From: Bacteroides eggerthii
GTDB lineage: Bacteria; Bacteroidota; Bacteroidia; Bacteroidales; Bacteroidaceae
DNA: 64,000 bases
Direction: 5' to 3'
NCBI RefSeq assembly: GCF_025146565.1
Contig: NZ_CP102258.1
Coordinates: 1,054,001 to 1,118,000, forward strand
Each line of letters begins with the position of its first letter. Positions within the stretch are counted from its first letter, which is position 1. The notes under the pieces were generated by a model, which saw nothing but the letters and a program-made list of their open reading frames with translations, was not told the origin of the DNA and searched no databases. This document shows, in pieces, positions 17,273 through 27,489 of the stretch. The position numbers and the translations under genes are program-made.

Positions 17273-19426
17273 ATGAAGCAGATGAATAAAACCTCAATAT
17301 CTCTATTACTCTGTGCGGCTATGATGGTTGGTGATATTTTTGCGCAAGATCCCACTGTGCCTCGGGTATCAAAAAACTATTTTCCTGTATCGGTGCAATT
17401 CACTCCCGTTCCTTCGGGTAAAGGGTGGCGTGATGAGCGTCCTCCCTTGACTGACGAAACAATGCGTGAGACCATTCATAATATTATTTTGCATGGATGT
17501 ACACACATTGCTGCTGGTGAATTTTCCAATGGTGGTGCCAATTTAAAAGTTTTTGACTATGCACAAAGTTTGGGCATGAAGATTGATTTCACTTCCAATG
17601 GCGTACAACTTTTCAAACGCAATGATCCTCCAAAGTATTGTGTTTATTCACCAGAATATCTTGACTCTGTGCGTACTCGTATTGAACCTGTATTGGGCAG
17701 TGTTAAAAAAGTGTCTAATCCTTTTACTATATTTCCCTTTATGGATGAACCTTTCCATGCTGATACCACTTCATTCGATTTTCGTGAACCGGTAAAGAGG
17801 GCTTTCAAGAAACAATACGGCTATGCCATGCCTACATCGTATTCTGTTGCTAAACGTGAGCCTCGCAAACACTTGGATTTCATCAATTTTCAATCATCAA
17901 CTTTTGTTGAAGCTTGGCGTAAAATTTATAAAGAAGTGAAACAATACGATAATCGTCCTTTGGTAGTAATGACTCATGACAGCCACAATACTATGGGTGG
18001 TGGTGTAAATTCCGACTCTAAATATGCGGTAGACGATGTATTCCACTGGGGAGGTGATTTTGTAGATATGTTCTTATATGATATATATCCTTACACAATG
18101 TTCGATTACCGTTACGGAGAGCCTTCGCAAATACGTAAACCGCGTATAAGCCAGATGCACTATACTATGGCTCAAATGCGTAACCTCACTACTACTTATG
18201 GGAAAAAACTAGGATTTTGGTTAGGTACATACAACAACGGGTGGTTTCGTCGCTATTTGAATAAAGAGATGCTTAGCCAATATTGGATGGAACGTGAATT
18301 GGCTTATACCGCCATTACTGGTGGTAGTGATTTCATTATTACCGGCATCAACATCCCCTCCGATGCTCGTCACTGGGATGATTTTGGTCAGGCCATGCGC
18401 ACCGTACAAAAAGTAGGTGGTGCTATATCCGAGTCACAAAAGCCCAAAGCCCGTGCTTGTTTCCTCTTCCCTCGCACACAATATGTACAAATGCAGGAAG
18501 AATGCTTTAACGTTGGACAAACTTATGAACTTTGTTTACGTGCTTTTGGTGAGCTTGATGTGATACATGAAGAGCAAATTACCGATGACAAAATGAATGG
18601 TTACGATATTTTGGTTATGGCTGATGTGAAAATGCTACCTAGAGAAGTTGCCAAACATATAGCTGCATTTGTAAAACGAGGCGGTGTAGTTATTTCCGAC
18701 TGTGTTCCTCAGAGTGATTCTTATTTTGCTCCTCTTGAAAGTATGAAAGAGCTCTTTGGAGTGAAAGCCGCCGCTACCAACCGCGTAGAACAAAAAGGGA
18801 CTTGGAATCCATTTTCTATGCTCCCCGCTAAATGGGCTTTCGTAAAAGAAGCACCTGCCGTACCCGTAAAAACATACGACCAGGCTCAAGGTAAGGCTTA
18901 TAATCAGAACTTAAGTTTTCGTGTGATAACCCCTCGTAACTGTGTAGCTACTGATGCTCAAATAATAACTTCCCTGAAATCAGGTTTTCCCTTATTACTT
19001 TCTCGCAAAGTAGGTAAAGGAAGTTGTTACCTCTTTGGTTTCTGCCTGCAGGATACCTATTTTCAGACTTGGATGGATAATGATATAACTTCGCGTACAG
19101 AACTACAACAGCTTATGCACGATGTATTTGCTTCAACCGGCATAGTTTCGCGTGTTTATTCATCCAATCCTGATATGGAGGCAGGTGTTCGTCTACACGG
19201 TAATGAAGCTTATTGCTTTGTAATCAACCATGAAGCCGAAAATGCGATAACAGATGTTACTTTACGCGATTTAGGCTTCGAAGTAGGTCAGATCATGGAT
19301 GTGGAGTGGGGGCGTACAGTCGACTTCGTCCGTACCCCTGATGGTGGGATACGCTTTACGATTATGGCTGTGGAAGGTACTCCTACGGGTGTTACCCGCC
19401 TGCTTAGAATCACCCCTAAAAAATAA
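17273..19426 (+). CDS. GH42-like protein with beta-galactosidase-trimerisation-type domain (copy 1)
   Basis: 717 aa, signal peptide ending at GDIFAQ, so periplasmic. The N-terminal two thirds form a probable TIM barrel (FPFMDEPFH, VMTHDSHNTMGGGVNS, FLYDIYPY, FWLGTYNNGWF). From about residue 395 (KARACFLFPRTQYVQMQE) a glutamine-amidotransferase-like domain follows, as in GH42 enzymes (DILVMADVKMLPREVA, GGVVISDCVPQ). The C-terminus is a short beta domain. The acidic residues in MDEPFH are candidate catalytic residues. It is clearly paralogous to 23592-25670. The substrate is unknown, and it may belong to a separate or unassigned GH family. Confidence 0.6.
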   Translation: MKQMNKTSISLLLCAAMMVGDIFAQDPTVPRVSKNYFPVSVQFTPVPSGKGWRDERPPLTDETMRETIHNIILHGCTHIAAGEFSNGGANLKVFDYAQSLGMKIDFTSNGVQLFKRNDPPKYCVYSPEYLDSVRTRIEPVLGSVKKVSNPFTIFPFMDEPFHADTTSFDFREPVKRAFKKQYGYAMPTSYSVAKREPRKHLDFINFQSSTFVEAWRKIYKEVKQYDNRPLVVMTHDSHNTMGGGVNSDSKYAVDDVFHWGGDFVDMFLYDIYPYTMFDYRYGEPSQIRKPRISQMHYTMAQMRNLTTTYGKKLGFWLGTYNNGWFRRYLNKEMLSQYWMERELAYTAITGGSDFIITGINIPSDARHWDDFGQAMRTVQKVGGAISESQKPKARACFLFPRTQYVQMQEECFNVGQTYELCLRAFGELDVIHEEQITDDKMNGYDILVMADVKMLPREVAKHIAAFVKRGGVVISDCVPQSDSYFAPLESMKELFGVKAAATNRVEQKGTWNPFSMLPAKWAFVKEAPAVPVKTYDQAQGKAYNQNLSFRVITPRNCVATDAQIITSLKSGFPLLLSRKVGKGSCYLFGFCLQDTYFQTWMDNDITSRTELQQLMHDVFASTGIVSRVYSSNPDMEAGVRLHGNEAYCFVINHEAENAITDVTLRDLGFEVGQIMDVEWGRTVDFVRTPDGGIRFTIMAVEGTPTGVTRLLRITPKK

Positions 19427-19432
19427 TGAATT

Positions 19433-22030
19433 ATGTTTAATAAATTACGTATAGCAGTAGTCATATTTATCACGACCGTTTTAGTAGGTGTGGTTACAGC
19501 CACACCTACCGGAATGGTACAAAGTGAATTAAACAAAGGTTGGCGCTTTCGTCAAGCTCGTTTACAGCAATGGCGTACAGCTACTGTACCAGGTGTAGTC
19601 CACACTGACCTATTGGATCATGGTTTGATAGAAGATCCTTTTTTTCGTCTGAATGAACGTTCTGTCCAATGGGTAGACAAAGAAGATTGGGTATACGAAA
19701 CTACTTTTGATATTCCCGCTAAAATGTTGGGATATAAGAACTATCGTCTTGTATTTAACGGACTTGATACCTATGCTGATGTTGAGCTGAATGGAGAGAA
19801 AATACTTTCGGCAGATAATATGTTCCGTCGTTGGCCGGTAGATGTATCCCAGAAACTCAAAGAGAGGGGCAATGTGCTTCAAATTTATTTCCATTCACCC
19901 ATAAAAATAGATATACCTAAATGGGAAGCGTTACCCTACCATTATGAGGCCGGTAATGATCAATCACAAAATGGCGGTCTGTTTGGCAAACAGGTTAGCA
20001 TCTTTGCCCGCAAGGCAGGCTATCATTATGGTTGGGACTGGGGACCTCGTCTGGTAACATCAGGAATATGGCGTTCCGTAGTATTGGAAAGTTGGAATGA
20101 TGCGTGCATCGAAGATTTAGCTTTTCAAACCCAGCAACTCGGTAAACGTACAGCCCAAGTTGTTTGTGAGGTAGAAATAAATAGTGAAAAATCTGCGGAT
20201 GAAGCAAATGTCTCAATATTTGATGAAAATACCAAAATGTTTGTAGGCAGTACTATTTGTGACTTAAAGCAAGGGATAAATCATATCAAAGTAAATTTTA
20301 AGCTTAACAATCCACGCCTATGGTGGTGTAACGGTTTAGGTGAGCCCGAACTCTACGATTTTCGTGTAGAATTGTCTATTAACAATAAGTTAGTAGATAG
20401 TCGTAAACAAACTACTGGTATTCGTACTATTGAATTAGTTCGTGAAAATGACAAAGAGGGACAAAGTTTTTATTTCCGTCTCAATGGTGTACGGGTATTT
20501 GCCAAGGGAGCCAACTACATCCCTTCTGATAATTTTCTACCTCGGGTTACAATAGCTGATTATAAAAAGACCATTGACGACGCAGTAGCTGTACATATGA
20601 ATATGCTACGCGTGTGGGGTGGTGGAATCTACGAAAACGATGAGTTCTACGACCTTTGTGACCGTAACGGACTACTTATTTGGCAAGATTTCATGTTTGC
20701 TTGTAGCCTCTATCCCGCTGAAGGTGAAATGCTCGAGAATATTCGCCTTGAAGCAATTGATAACGTAAAACGTATGCGCAATCATCCTTCATTGGCCGTA
20801 TGGTGCGGTAATAATGAGAATCAAACGGCATGGTTCAGTTGGGGCTGGAAAGAGAATTATGAACGTCAAAATAAAGCTTATGCTGAAAAAATCTGGAAGC
20901 AATATTGCGACCAATATTTTGATGTACTCGACAAAGTGGTAGATGAATATGCGCTAAATGTACCTTATACTCCTTCGTCTCCTTTCGCAAGCAAAGAGGT
21001 AGCACAGGAAAAGAACATTGGAGACCGCCACTTTTGGGGGGTGTGGACCGGCGCTTTTCCCATCAGTGCCTATCGGGATGAACATTCGAGATTCTTCAGT
21101 GAATATGGCTTCCAGTCATTCCCTGAAATACAGACTGTAAAACGTTATGCTCCCGAACAGGAAGACCAAGATCTTTTGTCCGATGCCATGATGTGGCATC
21201 AGCGTGGTGGGAAGAATGCCAACGAACGAATATATAAACATCTGCTTAATGAATATCAAGAACCAAAAGGTTTTGAAAACCTGCTCTATATGACTCAAAT
21301 ACTTCAGGCTGATGCTGTAAAAATAGCCATGGAAGCTCATCGTCGTGACAAGCCCTATTGTATGGGTACTTTATACTGGCAAATTAATGATTGTTGGCCG
21401 GTAGCCTCGTGGAGCAGTCGTGACTACTATGGTCGTTGGAAAGCACTGCATTACTTTGTAAAAAATGCTTTTGATGACATCTTAGTATCGCCTGTAGAAC
21501 GCAATGGTCGTTTGGAAGTATGGGTTATAAGTGATCGTCAACAACCGGTAAAAGGCAAACTTGAAATAATTATCTACGATATGAAAGGCAAGCGTGTAAA
21601 TAACGTTACTCGTAATGTCCGACTCAAAGCAGATGAAAGTTTGAAGGTGACCGATCAAGCGGTAAAGGAACTAATTGGTAATTATGCTCCTGGTGATGTA
21701 GTGGTATATGCTGATTTTGTGGTACAAAATGAAAAGAAACATTATACCAACAATTGTTTCTTGGTAAAACAAAAAGAAATGAACTATCAAGAAGCCGTCA
21801 TAGATCCGGTTATAGAGCCCAAAGAGTATGGTTTCCGCGTAACGCTGCGTACTAATACTTTTGCACGTGGGGTATTTATGGAGCTCAAAGGTCAAGATTA
21901 TTTCTTTAATAAAAATTTCTTTGATCTATTTCCCGGTCATCCTGTGACACTTGAGGTTGAAACCAGTCTGTCTCCTCAGGAGTTCGAAAAACAACTATGT
22001 ATAAAAACACTTAGAGATGCTTACAAATAA
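19433..22030 (+). CDS. GH2 beta-mannosidase-like enzyme
   Basis: 865 aa with signal peptide ending VVTA. The three-domain GH2 N-terminus begins LNKGWRFRQARLQQWRTATV with GVVHTDLLDHGLIEDPF, a pattern specific to beta-mannosidases. The acid/base Glu lies in WCGNNENQTAW and the nucleophile in FFSEYGFQSFPE. It would remove beta-mannosyl (or related) residues in the periplasm. It begins 7 bp after the GH42-like gene and overlaps the sulfatase start by 14 bp. Confidence 0.88.
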   Translation: MFNKLRIAVVIFITTVLVGVVTATPTGMVQSELNKGWRFRQARLQQWRTATVPGVVHTDLLDHGLIEDPFFRLNERSVQWVDKEDWVYETTFDIPAKMLGYKNYRLVFNGLDTYADVELNGEKILSADNMFRRWPVDVSQKLKERGNVLQIYFHSPIKIDIPKWEALPYHYEAGNDQSQNGGLFGKQVSIFARKAGYHYGWDWGPRLVTSGIWRSVVLESWNDACIEDLAFQTQQLGKRTAQVVCEVEINSEKSADEANVSIFDENTKMFVGSTICDLKQGINHIKVNFKLNNPRLWWCNGLGEPELYDFRVELSINNKLVDSRKQTTGIRTIELVRENDKEGQSFYFRLNGVRVFAKGANYIPSDNFLPRVTIADYKKTIDDAVAVHMNMLRVWGGGIYENDEFYDLCDRNGLLIWQDFMFACSLYPAEGEMLENIRLEAIDNVKRMRNHPSLAVWCGNNENQTAWFSWGWKENYERQNKAYAEKIWKQYCDQYFDVLDKVVDEYALNVPYTPSSPFASKEVAQEKNIGDRHFWGVWTGAFPISAYRDEHSRFFSEYGFQSFPEIQTVKRYAPEQEDQDLLSDAMMWHQRGGKNANERIYKHLLNEYQEPKGFENLLYMTQILQADAVKIAMEAHRRDKPYCMGTLYWQINDCWPVASWSSRDYYGRWKALHYFVKNAFDDILVSPVERNGRLEVWVISDRQQPVKGKLEIIIYDMKGKRVNNVTRNVRLKADESLKVTDQAVKELIGNYAPGDVVVYADFVVQNEKKHYTNNCFLVKQKEMNYQEAVIDPVIEPKEYGFRVTLRTNTFARGVFMELKGQDYFFNKNFFDLFPGHPVTLEVETSLSPQEFEKQLCIKTLRDAYK

Positions 22031-23579
22031 TGTAATATATAGAATATCGCTTGTTGCAGCAGGTAGTACTTTATTAGGAAGTTGTACAACCTCTACTAAC
22101 AAAGAGTTGAAGCTAAATCATTTGGATGGAGTGAAACCGCGTAATGTGGTATTCATACTATCCGATGATCATCGTTATGATTATATGGGTTTTTTAGGAA
22201 CGATACCTTGGCTTGAAACTCCCTGTATGGACAGAATGGCACGTGAGGGAGCGTACATCCAAAATGCGTTTGTTACTACTTCTCTCTCTTCACCCAGCCG
22301 CGCTTCTATCCTTACCGGCCTTTATTCACATACACATAAAGTAGTGGATAATAATGCTCCTTTACCCGATGGGCTGACTTTCTTTCCCGAATATTTACAA
22401 GCTGCTGGGTATGAAACTGCTTTCTTTGGTAAGTGGCACATGGGCAATGATACAGGTGAACCACAACCAGGGTTCACCCATTGGGAAGGTATACGCGGAC
22501 AAGGTGTATATTGGAATCCCGAAATCAATATCAATGGCAAATGGAAAGAGTTTAAAGACAGTACTTATTTGGGAGATTTGCTTACTGATCACGCCATAGA
22601 TTTCATTCGTGAACAAAAGAAAGCTGATAAGCCTTTCTTTGTGTACTTGTCGCATAAAGGAGTTCACGACCCTTTCCAAGCACCTAAACGTTATGAAGGT
22701 TGCTATGCCAATAAAAAAGTTCCTTTGCCTACTTCGTTTGAAAATCCTCACTATGGCATTACACCTACTCCTAACAAGTCTGTTCAGACCGGTAAACCAC
22801 TTTCGGGTGTCGACTATTATGGCGAACAGATGAAGCCTGATTGGGTCAAAATGCAGCGCGAAAGCTGGCATGGTGTAGATTTTTGCTACAATGGCCGTCG
22901 CAATTGGGAAGAGGAAGTACGTAAGTATTGTGAAACTTTACGTGCTGTAGACGAAAGTATCGGTCGTGTAATAGACAGCCTGCAGGAAATGGGACTAGAT
23001 GAAAATACTGTTGTTATCTATATGGGCGACAATGGCTTCTGTTGGGGGGAACATGGTTTGATAGATAAACGCCAATTTTATGAAGCATCGGTACGTGTAC
23101 CGATGTTGATACGTGCTCCAGGATTATTCCCTGCAGGACAGGTTTTAAAATCCATGGTGCAAAATGTAGATATCGCCCCCACCATATTATCGTGCGCAGG
23201 ATTAGATAAACCCGCACAAATGGTAGGTGAATCATATATCCCTTTGCTACAAGGTAAGGAGATACCTTGGCGTAATCGTATATTCTATGAATATTACTGG
23301 GAGCATGAATATCCGCAAACTCCTACCATGCATGGCGTACGTACCGATAATTATAAATATATCCGTTATCATGGCATATGGGACACCAATGAATTTTATG
23401 ATTTAAACGAAGATCCTAGTGAGTTACAGAACCGAATAGCAGATCCCGAATATCAGGATATAATTAAACAACTCGATGCTGATCTTTATGACTGGTTAGA
23501 AACGACCAATGGAATGTTCATTCCTCTGAAACGAACTGTACGCCCCCATAACGACCATCGTAATGAGGGTAATTACTAA
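22017..23579 (+). CDS. S1-family sulfatase, Ser type, lipoprotein
   Basis: 520 aa. Lipobox STLLGSC near residue 23. The sulfatase signature is SSPSRASILTG, so the formylglycine precursor is a serine and the enzyme needs an anaerobic maturase (anSME), not present in the window. Metal ligands are visible in FILSDDHRYDYMG and YMGDNGFCWGEHG, and FFGKWHMG is typical. It removes sulfate esters from a glycan. It overlaps the GH2 gene by 14 bp, implying co-translation and a sulfated target. Confidence 0.92.
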   Translation: MLTNNVIYRISLVAAGSTLLGSCTTSTNKELKLNHLDGVKPRNVVFILSDDHRYDYMGFLGTIPWLETPCMDRMAREGAYIQNAFVTTSLSSPSRASILTGLYSHTHKVVDNNAPLPDGLTFFPEYLQAAGYETAFFGKWHMGNDTGEPQPGFTHWEGIRGQGVYWNPEININGKWKEFKDSTYLGDLLTDHAIDFIREQKKADKPFFVYLSHKGVHDPFQAPKRYEGCYANKKVPLPTSFENPHYGITPTPNKSVQTGKPLSGVDYYGEQMKPDWVKMQRESWHGVDFCYNGRRNWEEEVRKYCETLRAVDESIGRVIDSLQEMGLDENTVVIYMGDNGFCWGEHGLIDKRQFYEASVRVPMLIRAPGLFPAGQVLKSMVQNVDIAPTILSCAGLDKPAQMVGESYIPLLQGKEIPWRNRIFYEYYWEHEYPQTPTMHGVRTDNYKYIRYHGIWDTNEFYDLNEDPSELQNRIADPEYQDIIKQLDADLYDWLETTNGMFIPLKRTVRPHNDHRNEGNY

Positions 23580-23591
23580 AACTAAATTCAT

Positions 23592-25670
23592 ATGAAGAAA
23601 TATTCGATTTATACCATACTTTGTCTGTTTCTACTGTTATCGCTTTCTATACAAGCTCAGCAGAAATGTAAGGCGTATCGTCCTTTCCCTTTCAGTCTGC
23701 AATATTTCGAAATTGCCGAAGATAAGGAATTTATTCCCTCTACACTCGATGATTTGCGTGCACATGGCGTAAGTAATCTATGGATACGTGACTGTAAAAG
23801 TCCAAAGAGCAATGATATAGTGAAGCGTTTCCAAATGGAAGGTTTCAAAATAGACTTTATGACACATGGGCATGAGAACTTTATCCGTGATGAAGTGCCA
23901 AAAGTAAGCGTATACGATCCGAAGTACGAAGAAGTGGTACGCGGAAATGTAAAGAATGGTTTGGCACAATTGTCCCAAATAGCACATCCTGACTATGTAT
24001 TTCCCTATATAGACGAACCATTTCATCGCAAGCCCTTTTTAGATTATTCGGCAGCGACTCGTGCCGAGTTCAAGCGTCAATATGGTTATGCTATGCCAAA
24101 AAGTTTTGAAGAAGCCTGTAAAAATCCTCGTATACAACTGGACTTCTTGAATTTTCAATCACTTATTTTTCGGGACGGCTGGATGAAAACTGCCAAAATC
24201 GTACATGAGTTTGATCCCCGTGTAAAGATTGCCATCACTCATGATAGTCATAACGTATATGGAGGCGGAGTAAACTCAAATAGCCAAATGGCTATGGATG
24301 ACGTATTCTACTGGGGCGGTGACTATGCTGATCTTTTTGTTTACGATATCTATCCTTATCTGACTTTTGATTACCGTTATGGGGAAACCGGTGTATATCG
24401 TAAACCTCGTATGAGTCAGTTGCATTATACTATGGCACAACTTCGAAACATGACTACCACTTATGGTAAAAAAATGGGATTTTGGGTAGGTACTTATAAT
24501 AAAGCTTGGTTTGTACGTTTTCGTGGAAAAGAACGCGCTGAACAATTTTGGTCAGAACGTGAAGTACTCTATACGGCCATTGCAGGAGGAGCAGATTATA
24601 TTATTTCTCCCTCTGACTACATGGGACATAACTTACCTGTAGACCAAAACCATTGGGATGAATATGGCAGAGGAATGCGTATCATTCAAAAAGAAGGTGC
24701 AGCCATTACCGATGCTCCTAAAGTGAAAGCCAATGCCTGCTTCCTTTTTCCCCGTACTCAATATCTGCTTACTCAGGAGGAATACTATAATGTAGGCCTG
24801 TCTTATGAACTGTTCCTGCGTTCTTTTGGTGAACTTGATATTTTACATGAAAACCAAATTACTGATGATACCTTAAACGGTTATCAAGCTTTGGTATTGT
24901 GCGATGTAACATTACTACCGGAAAAGGTGGCTGAACATATTGTCCGTTTTGTAAAAAATGGCGGTACTGTGATAGCTGACTGTGTACCTCAGCTGAACGA
25001 AAACCAAAAAACTTCTTCTATTATGAATCGTTTGTTCGGCGTTGATAATGTCTCTATTCAACGGGTAAAACGTGAAGGTCAGTGGGTACCTTTTGTGAAC
25101 CTGCCTGCCAAATACTCATTCCCACCCGTAAATGGTGTGACCGATACAAACTATCTGTTTGATACTTGGAATGCGATGCAAATAGTATCACCTCGTACTT
25201 GCAAGGCAACCGAAGCGACCATAAATGGATATTCAAAAAATGGTATCCCCATGATACTGACCAACAAAGTCGGAAAAGGTAATGTCATACTCTTTGGATT
25301 CTGTATGCAGGATACTTATTTCCAAGCTTGCAAAACGGATGATGAGACTACACTCAATGCTCTTTATACTCAAGTGCATAACGCCTTTGCTGAAAATGGA
25401 ATTATATCTCATATATATTCCTCCAATCCAGAAATAGAAGCGGGATTGCGTTCGTCAAGTGAAACAGCCTACCTGTTCGTCATTAATCACGAAACGCGAA
25501 CTGATAATAGCCAAATATTTCTGCGCCAGTTACCTGGTAAAGTTGCTAAGGTTATTGATGTAGAAACTAGTTGTCCTATAGATTATATATGCAAGTCTAA
25601 TGGCATTGATATAGATGTGAATGTACCATTTGGAAAAACACAACTAATTAAAATAACTTATCAAAAGTAA
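23592..25670 (+). CDS. GH42-like protein with beta-galactosidase-trimerisation-type domain (copy 2)
   Basis: 692 aa, signal peptide ending SIQAQ. Same architecture as 17273-19426 with shared blocks: FPYIDEPFH, AITHDSHNVYGGGVNSN, FVYDIYPYLTFDYRYGE, TTTYGKKMGFWVGTYN, CFLFPRTQYLLTQEEYYN, and a C-terminal IYSSNPEIEAGLR block. Keeping two diverged copies in one operon suggests different linkages or chain positions. Family and substrate are unassigned by eye. It starts 12 bp after the sulfatase. Confidence 0.6.
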   Translation: MKKYSIYTILCLFLLLSLSIQAQQKCKAYRPFPFSLQYFEIAEDKEFIPSTLDDLRAHGVSNLWIRDCKSPKSNDIVKRFQMEGFKIDFMTHGHENFIRDEVPKVSVYDPKYEEVVRGNVKNGLAQLSQIAHPDYVFPYIDEPFHRKPFLDYSAATRAEFKRQYGYAMPKSFEEACKNPRIQLDFLNFQSLIFRDGWMKTAKIVHEFDPRVKIAITHDSHNVYGGGVNSNSQMAMDDVFYWGGDYADLFVYDIYPYLTFDYRYGETGVYRKPRMSQLHYTMAQLRNMTTTYGKKMGFWVGTYNKAWFVRFRGKERAEQFWSEREVLYTAIAGGADYIISPSDYMGHNLPVDQNHWDEYGRGMRIIQKEGAAITDAPKVKANACFLFPRTQYLLTQEEYYNVGLSYELFLRSFGELDILHENQITDDTLNGYQALVLCDVTLLPEKVAEHIVRFVKNGGTVIADCVPQLNENQKTSSIMNRLFGVDNVSIQRVKREGQWVPFVNLPAKYSFPPVNGVTDTNYLFDTWNAMQIVSPRTCKATEATINGYSKNGIPMILTNKVGKGNVILFGFCMQDTYFQACKTDDETTLNALYTQVHNAFAENGIISHIYSSNPEIEAGLRSSSETAYLFVINHETRTDNSQIFLRQLPGKVAKVIDVETSCPIDYICKSNGIDIDVNVPFGKTQLIKITYQK

Positions 25671-25691
25671 TAACCAATAAATTATTATATT

Positions 25692-27470
25692 ATGAAAACT
25701 AAGACCTTTTTGTTAGGCTTGTCTGCTTTATTATTAGGCAGTATTTCCATTCTATCATGCAGTGATGATGATAAAGAAATAGTGAGTGGTGGCAAAACAA
25801 CCCCTAAATTAGGTGCTGTTGTAGTGACAGAGACTTCTATTACACACAAAGCAGCTACTGTAACAGCTGAATTAATTGATTGGGGGGGAGCAGAACCCAA
25901 TTCTTCGGGAATTTGTTGGGCCACTACCCCTAATCCTTCAGTGGAGCAACAAACTAAAGTGAAAATTGATATGTCCGAACCAGGAGACTATGAATACAAT
26001 ATTAAAGGTTTGCTTCCTGAAACTAAATATTACGTTCGTAGTTTCGCACGTAATGCACGCGGTTTAGTTTACAGTGAGCAACTTGAATTTGAAACAAAAC
26101 CTGAATCGCCTGATATGATGGATTATGTAGAAGTAGGTAATCCAGAGTTAATAGGTGAACCTGGTAAAGTGAATGCAAATCTAGCGTCCACTATTATTAG
26201 TAATGGTGGAGGGACGCTCAAACGTGCCGGATTTGTAATCTCAGAACATACTCAACCCACTGTTGAAGATAAGATGTATGAATTATCTCCTGCCAAAATA
26301 GGAAACTTTGAACTAACCATTTCTTCACTTCTCTCTGGTACTACGTATTATGTACGCACCTTTGGCGAAAATGTAAAGGGAATTGTATATAGTAGTGAAG
26401 AACTTTCATTCACAACACAAGAGGCCGACATGTCCTTGAAGGGAAATTGTGGTAATCTGTTAATTGGTGGCACTGTTGAAGTTCCTATAGGAACTCCCGG
26501 TAATTTAAACGATAAAGCTGAGAAAATTATAGAAAGAGAATATAATGTTGTACAAATACCTTGCTACCCAATAGCCTGGAATAGCTGGAGTGCCCTAGAA
26601 GATATGAACTTAGATGCACAACGCCAATATGTAGATTGGTGTCAAAAGCGTGGCATCAAGACAATTGGACATTTTTTACTAGCAGGCCCTCAAACTTACT
26701 ATCCTGACTGGTTTCTTAATAAAACTTGGTCTACTGAAGAATTAGAAACTGCTCTAGAGAACAGAATAAAGACCGTAATTGAAAAAATGGGTGGTGACAA
26801 GGTAGATATGTGGACAGTGGTGAATGAATCTTTGAACAAAGGAGTCTACGAGACTTGTAAATGGAGCGCTTTAGGTACAGAAAACTCATTATCTGGAGGT
26901 AAAGCTGTCCCTATTTATATTACAAAAGCTTTTGAATACGCTAAAAAATATGCTCCTAATGCAGAGCTTATATTAAGTGAACGTAACTTTTTGATGTCCA
27001 TGCAAACAGACAAAAATGCTGTTGAATTCCGAAAACTGGCCCTACATTTGAAAGAAAAAGGATTGTGTACGACTGTTGGAGTACAGCTTCACCAGATTCA
27101 AGCAGCAGCCGGATTTAATAATCCTGAAACGATGGCAGGTTGGGCACAACTGACAAATCATATAAAATGGTTTAAAGATAACGGTTTTAAAATTATTATT
27201 AATGAAGTTTCCATCTCTAAAGCTAAAAAGCAAACAGATCCCGCTTTTACTGCCGCTGAATTGGATTGCCAGAAACGAGCTTATGTGAAATTTATGCAGA
27301 CTGCCATTGATGCCGGTGCCGATGGAATGCTCTTTTGGGGACTTGGGGATGGTTATAACTCGTACCGTCAATGGGATGAATGTAATTTATACGACCATAA
27401 TCGCGATCGTAAACCTGCATTCGACGGCGTACTTGAAGTGTTAATGCAGAAATTTCCTGTAACAGAGTAA
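25692..27470 (+). CDS. GH10 family endo-beta-1,4-xylanase-like lipoprotein
   Basis: 592 aa. Lipobox SILSC followed by SDDDKE, pointing to surface display. Two FN3-like beta modules (about 40-140 and 145-245, each with an L-x-x-x-T-x-Y-Y-V-R-(S/T)-F motif) precede a GH10 barrel: GIKTIGHFLLAGPQTYYPDW stands for the usual GHTLVWH region, DMWTVVNESLN holds the acid/base Glu, VGVQLHQ follows, and IIINEVSIS holds the nucleophile. The His/Trp block is altered from the canonical xylanase sequence, so activity on xylan itself is uncertain. Likely endo-acting. Confidence 0.85.
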   Translation: MKTKTFLLGLSALLLGSISILSCSDDDKEIVSGGKTTPKLGAVVVTETSITHKAATVTAELIDWGGAEPNSSGICWATTPNPSVEQQTKVKIDMSEPGDYEYNIKGLLPETKYYVRSFARNARGLVYSEQLEFETKPESPDMMDYVEVGNPELIGEPGKVNANLASTIISNGGGTLKRAGFVISEHTQPTVEDKMYELSPAKIGNFELTISSLLSGTTYYVRTFGENVKGIVYSSEELSFTTQEADMSLKGNCGNLLIGGTVEVPIGTPGNLNDKAEKIIEREYNVVQIPCYPIAWNSWSALEDMNLDAQRQYVDWCQKRGIKTIGHFLLAGPQTYYPDWFLNKTWSTEELETALENRIKTVIEKMGGDKVDMWTVVNESLNKGVYETCKWSALGTENSLSGGKAVPIYITKAFEYAKKYAPNAELILSERNFLMSMQTDKNAVEFRKLALHLKEKGLCTTVGVQLHQIQAAAGFNNPETMAGWAQLTNHIKWFKDNGFKIIINEVSISKAKKQTDPAFTAAELDCQKRAYVKFMQTAIDAGADGMLFWGLGDGYNSYRQWDECNLYDHNRDRKPAFDGVLEVLMQKFPVTE

Positions 27471-27489
27471 AATATAAATTACAGAGAAT

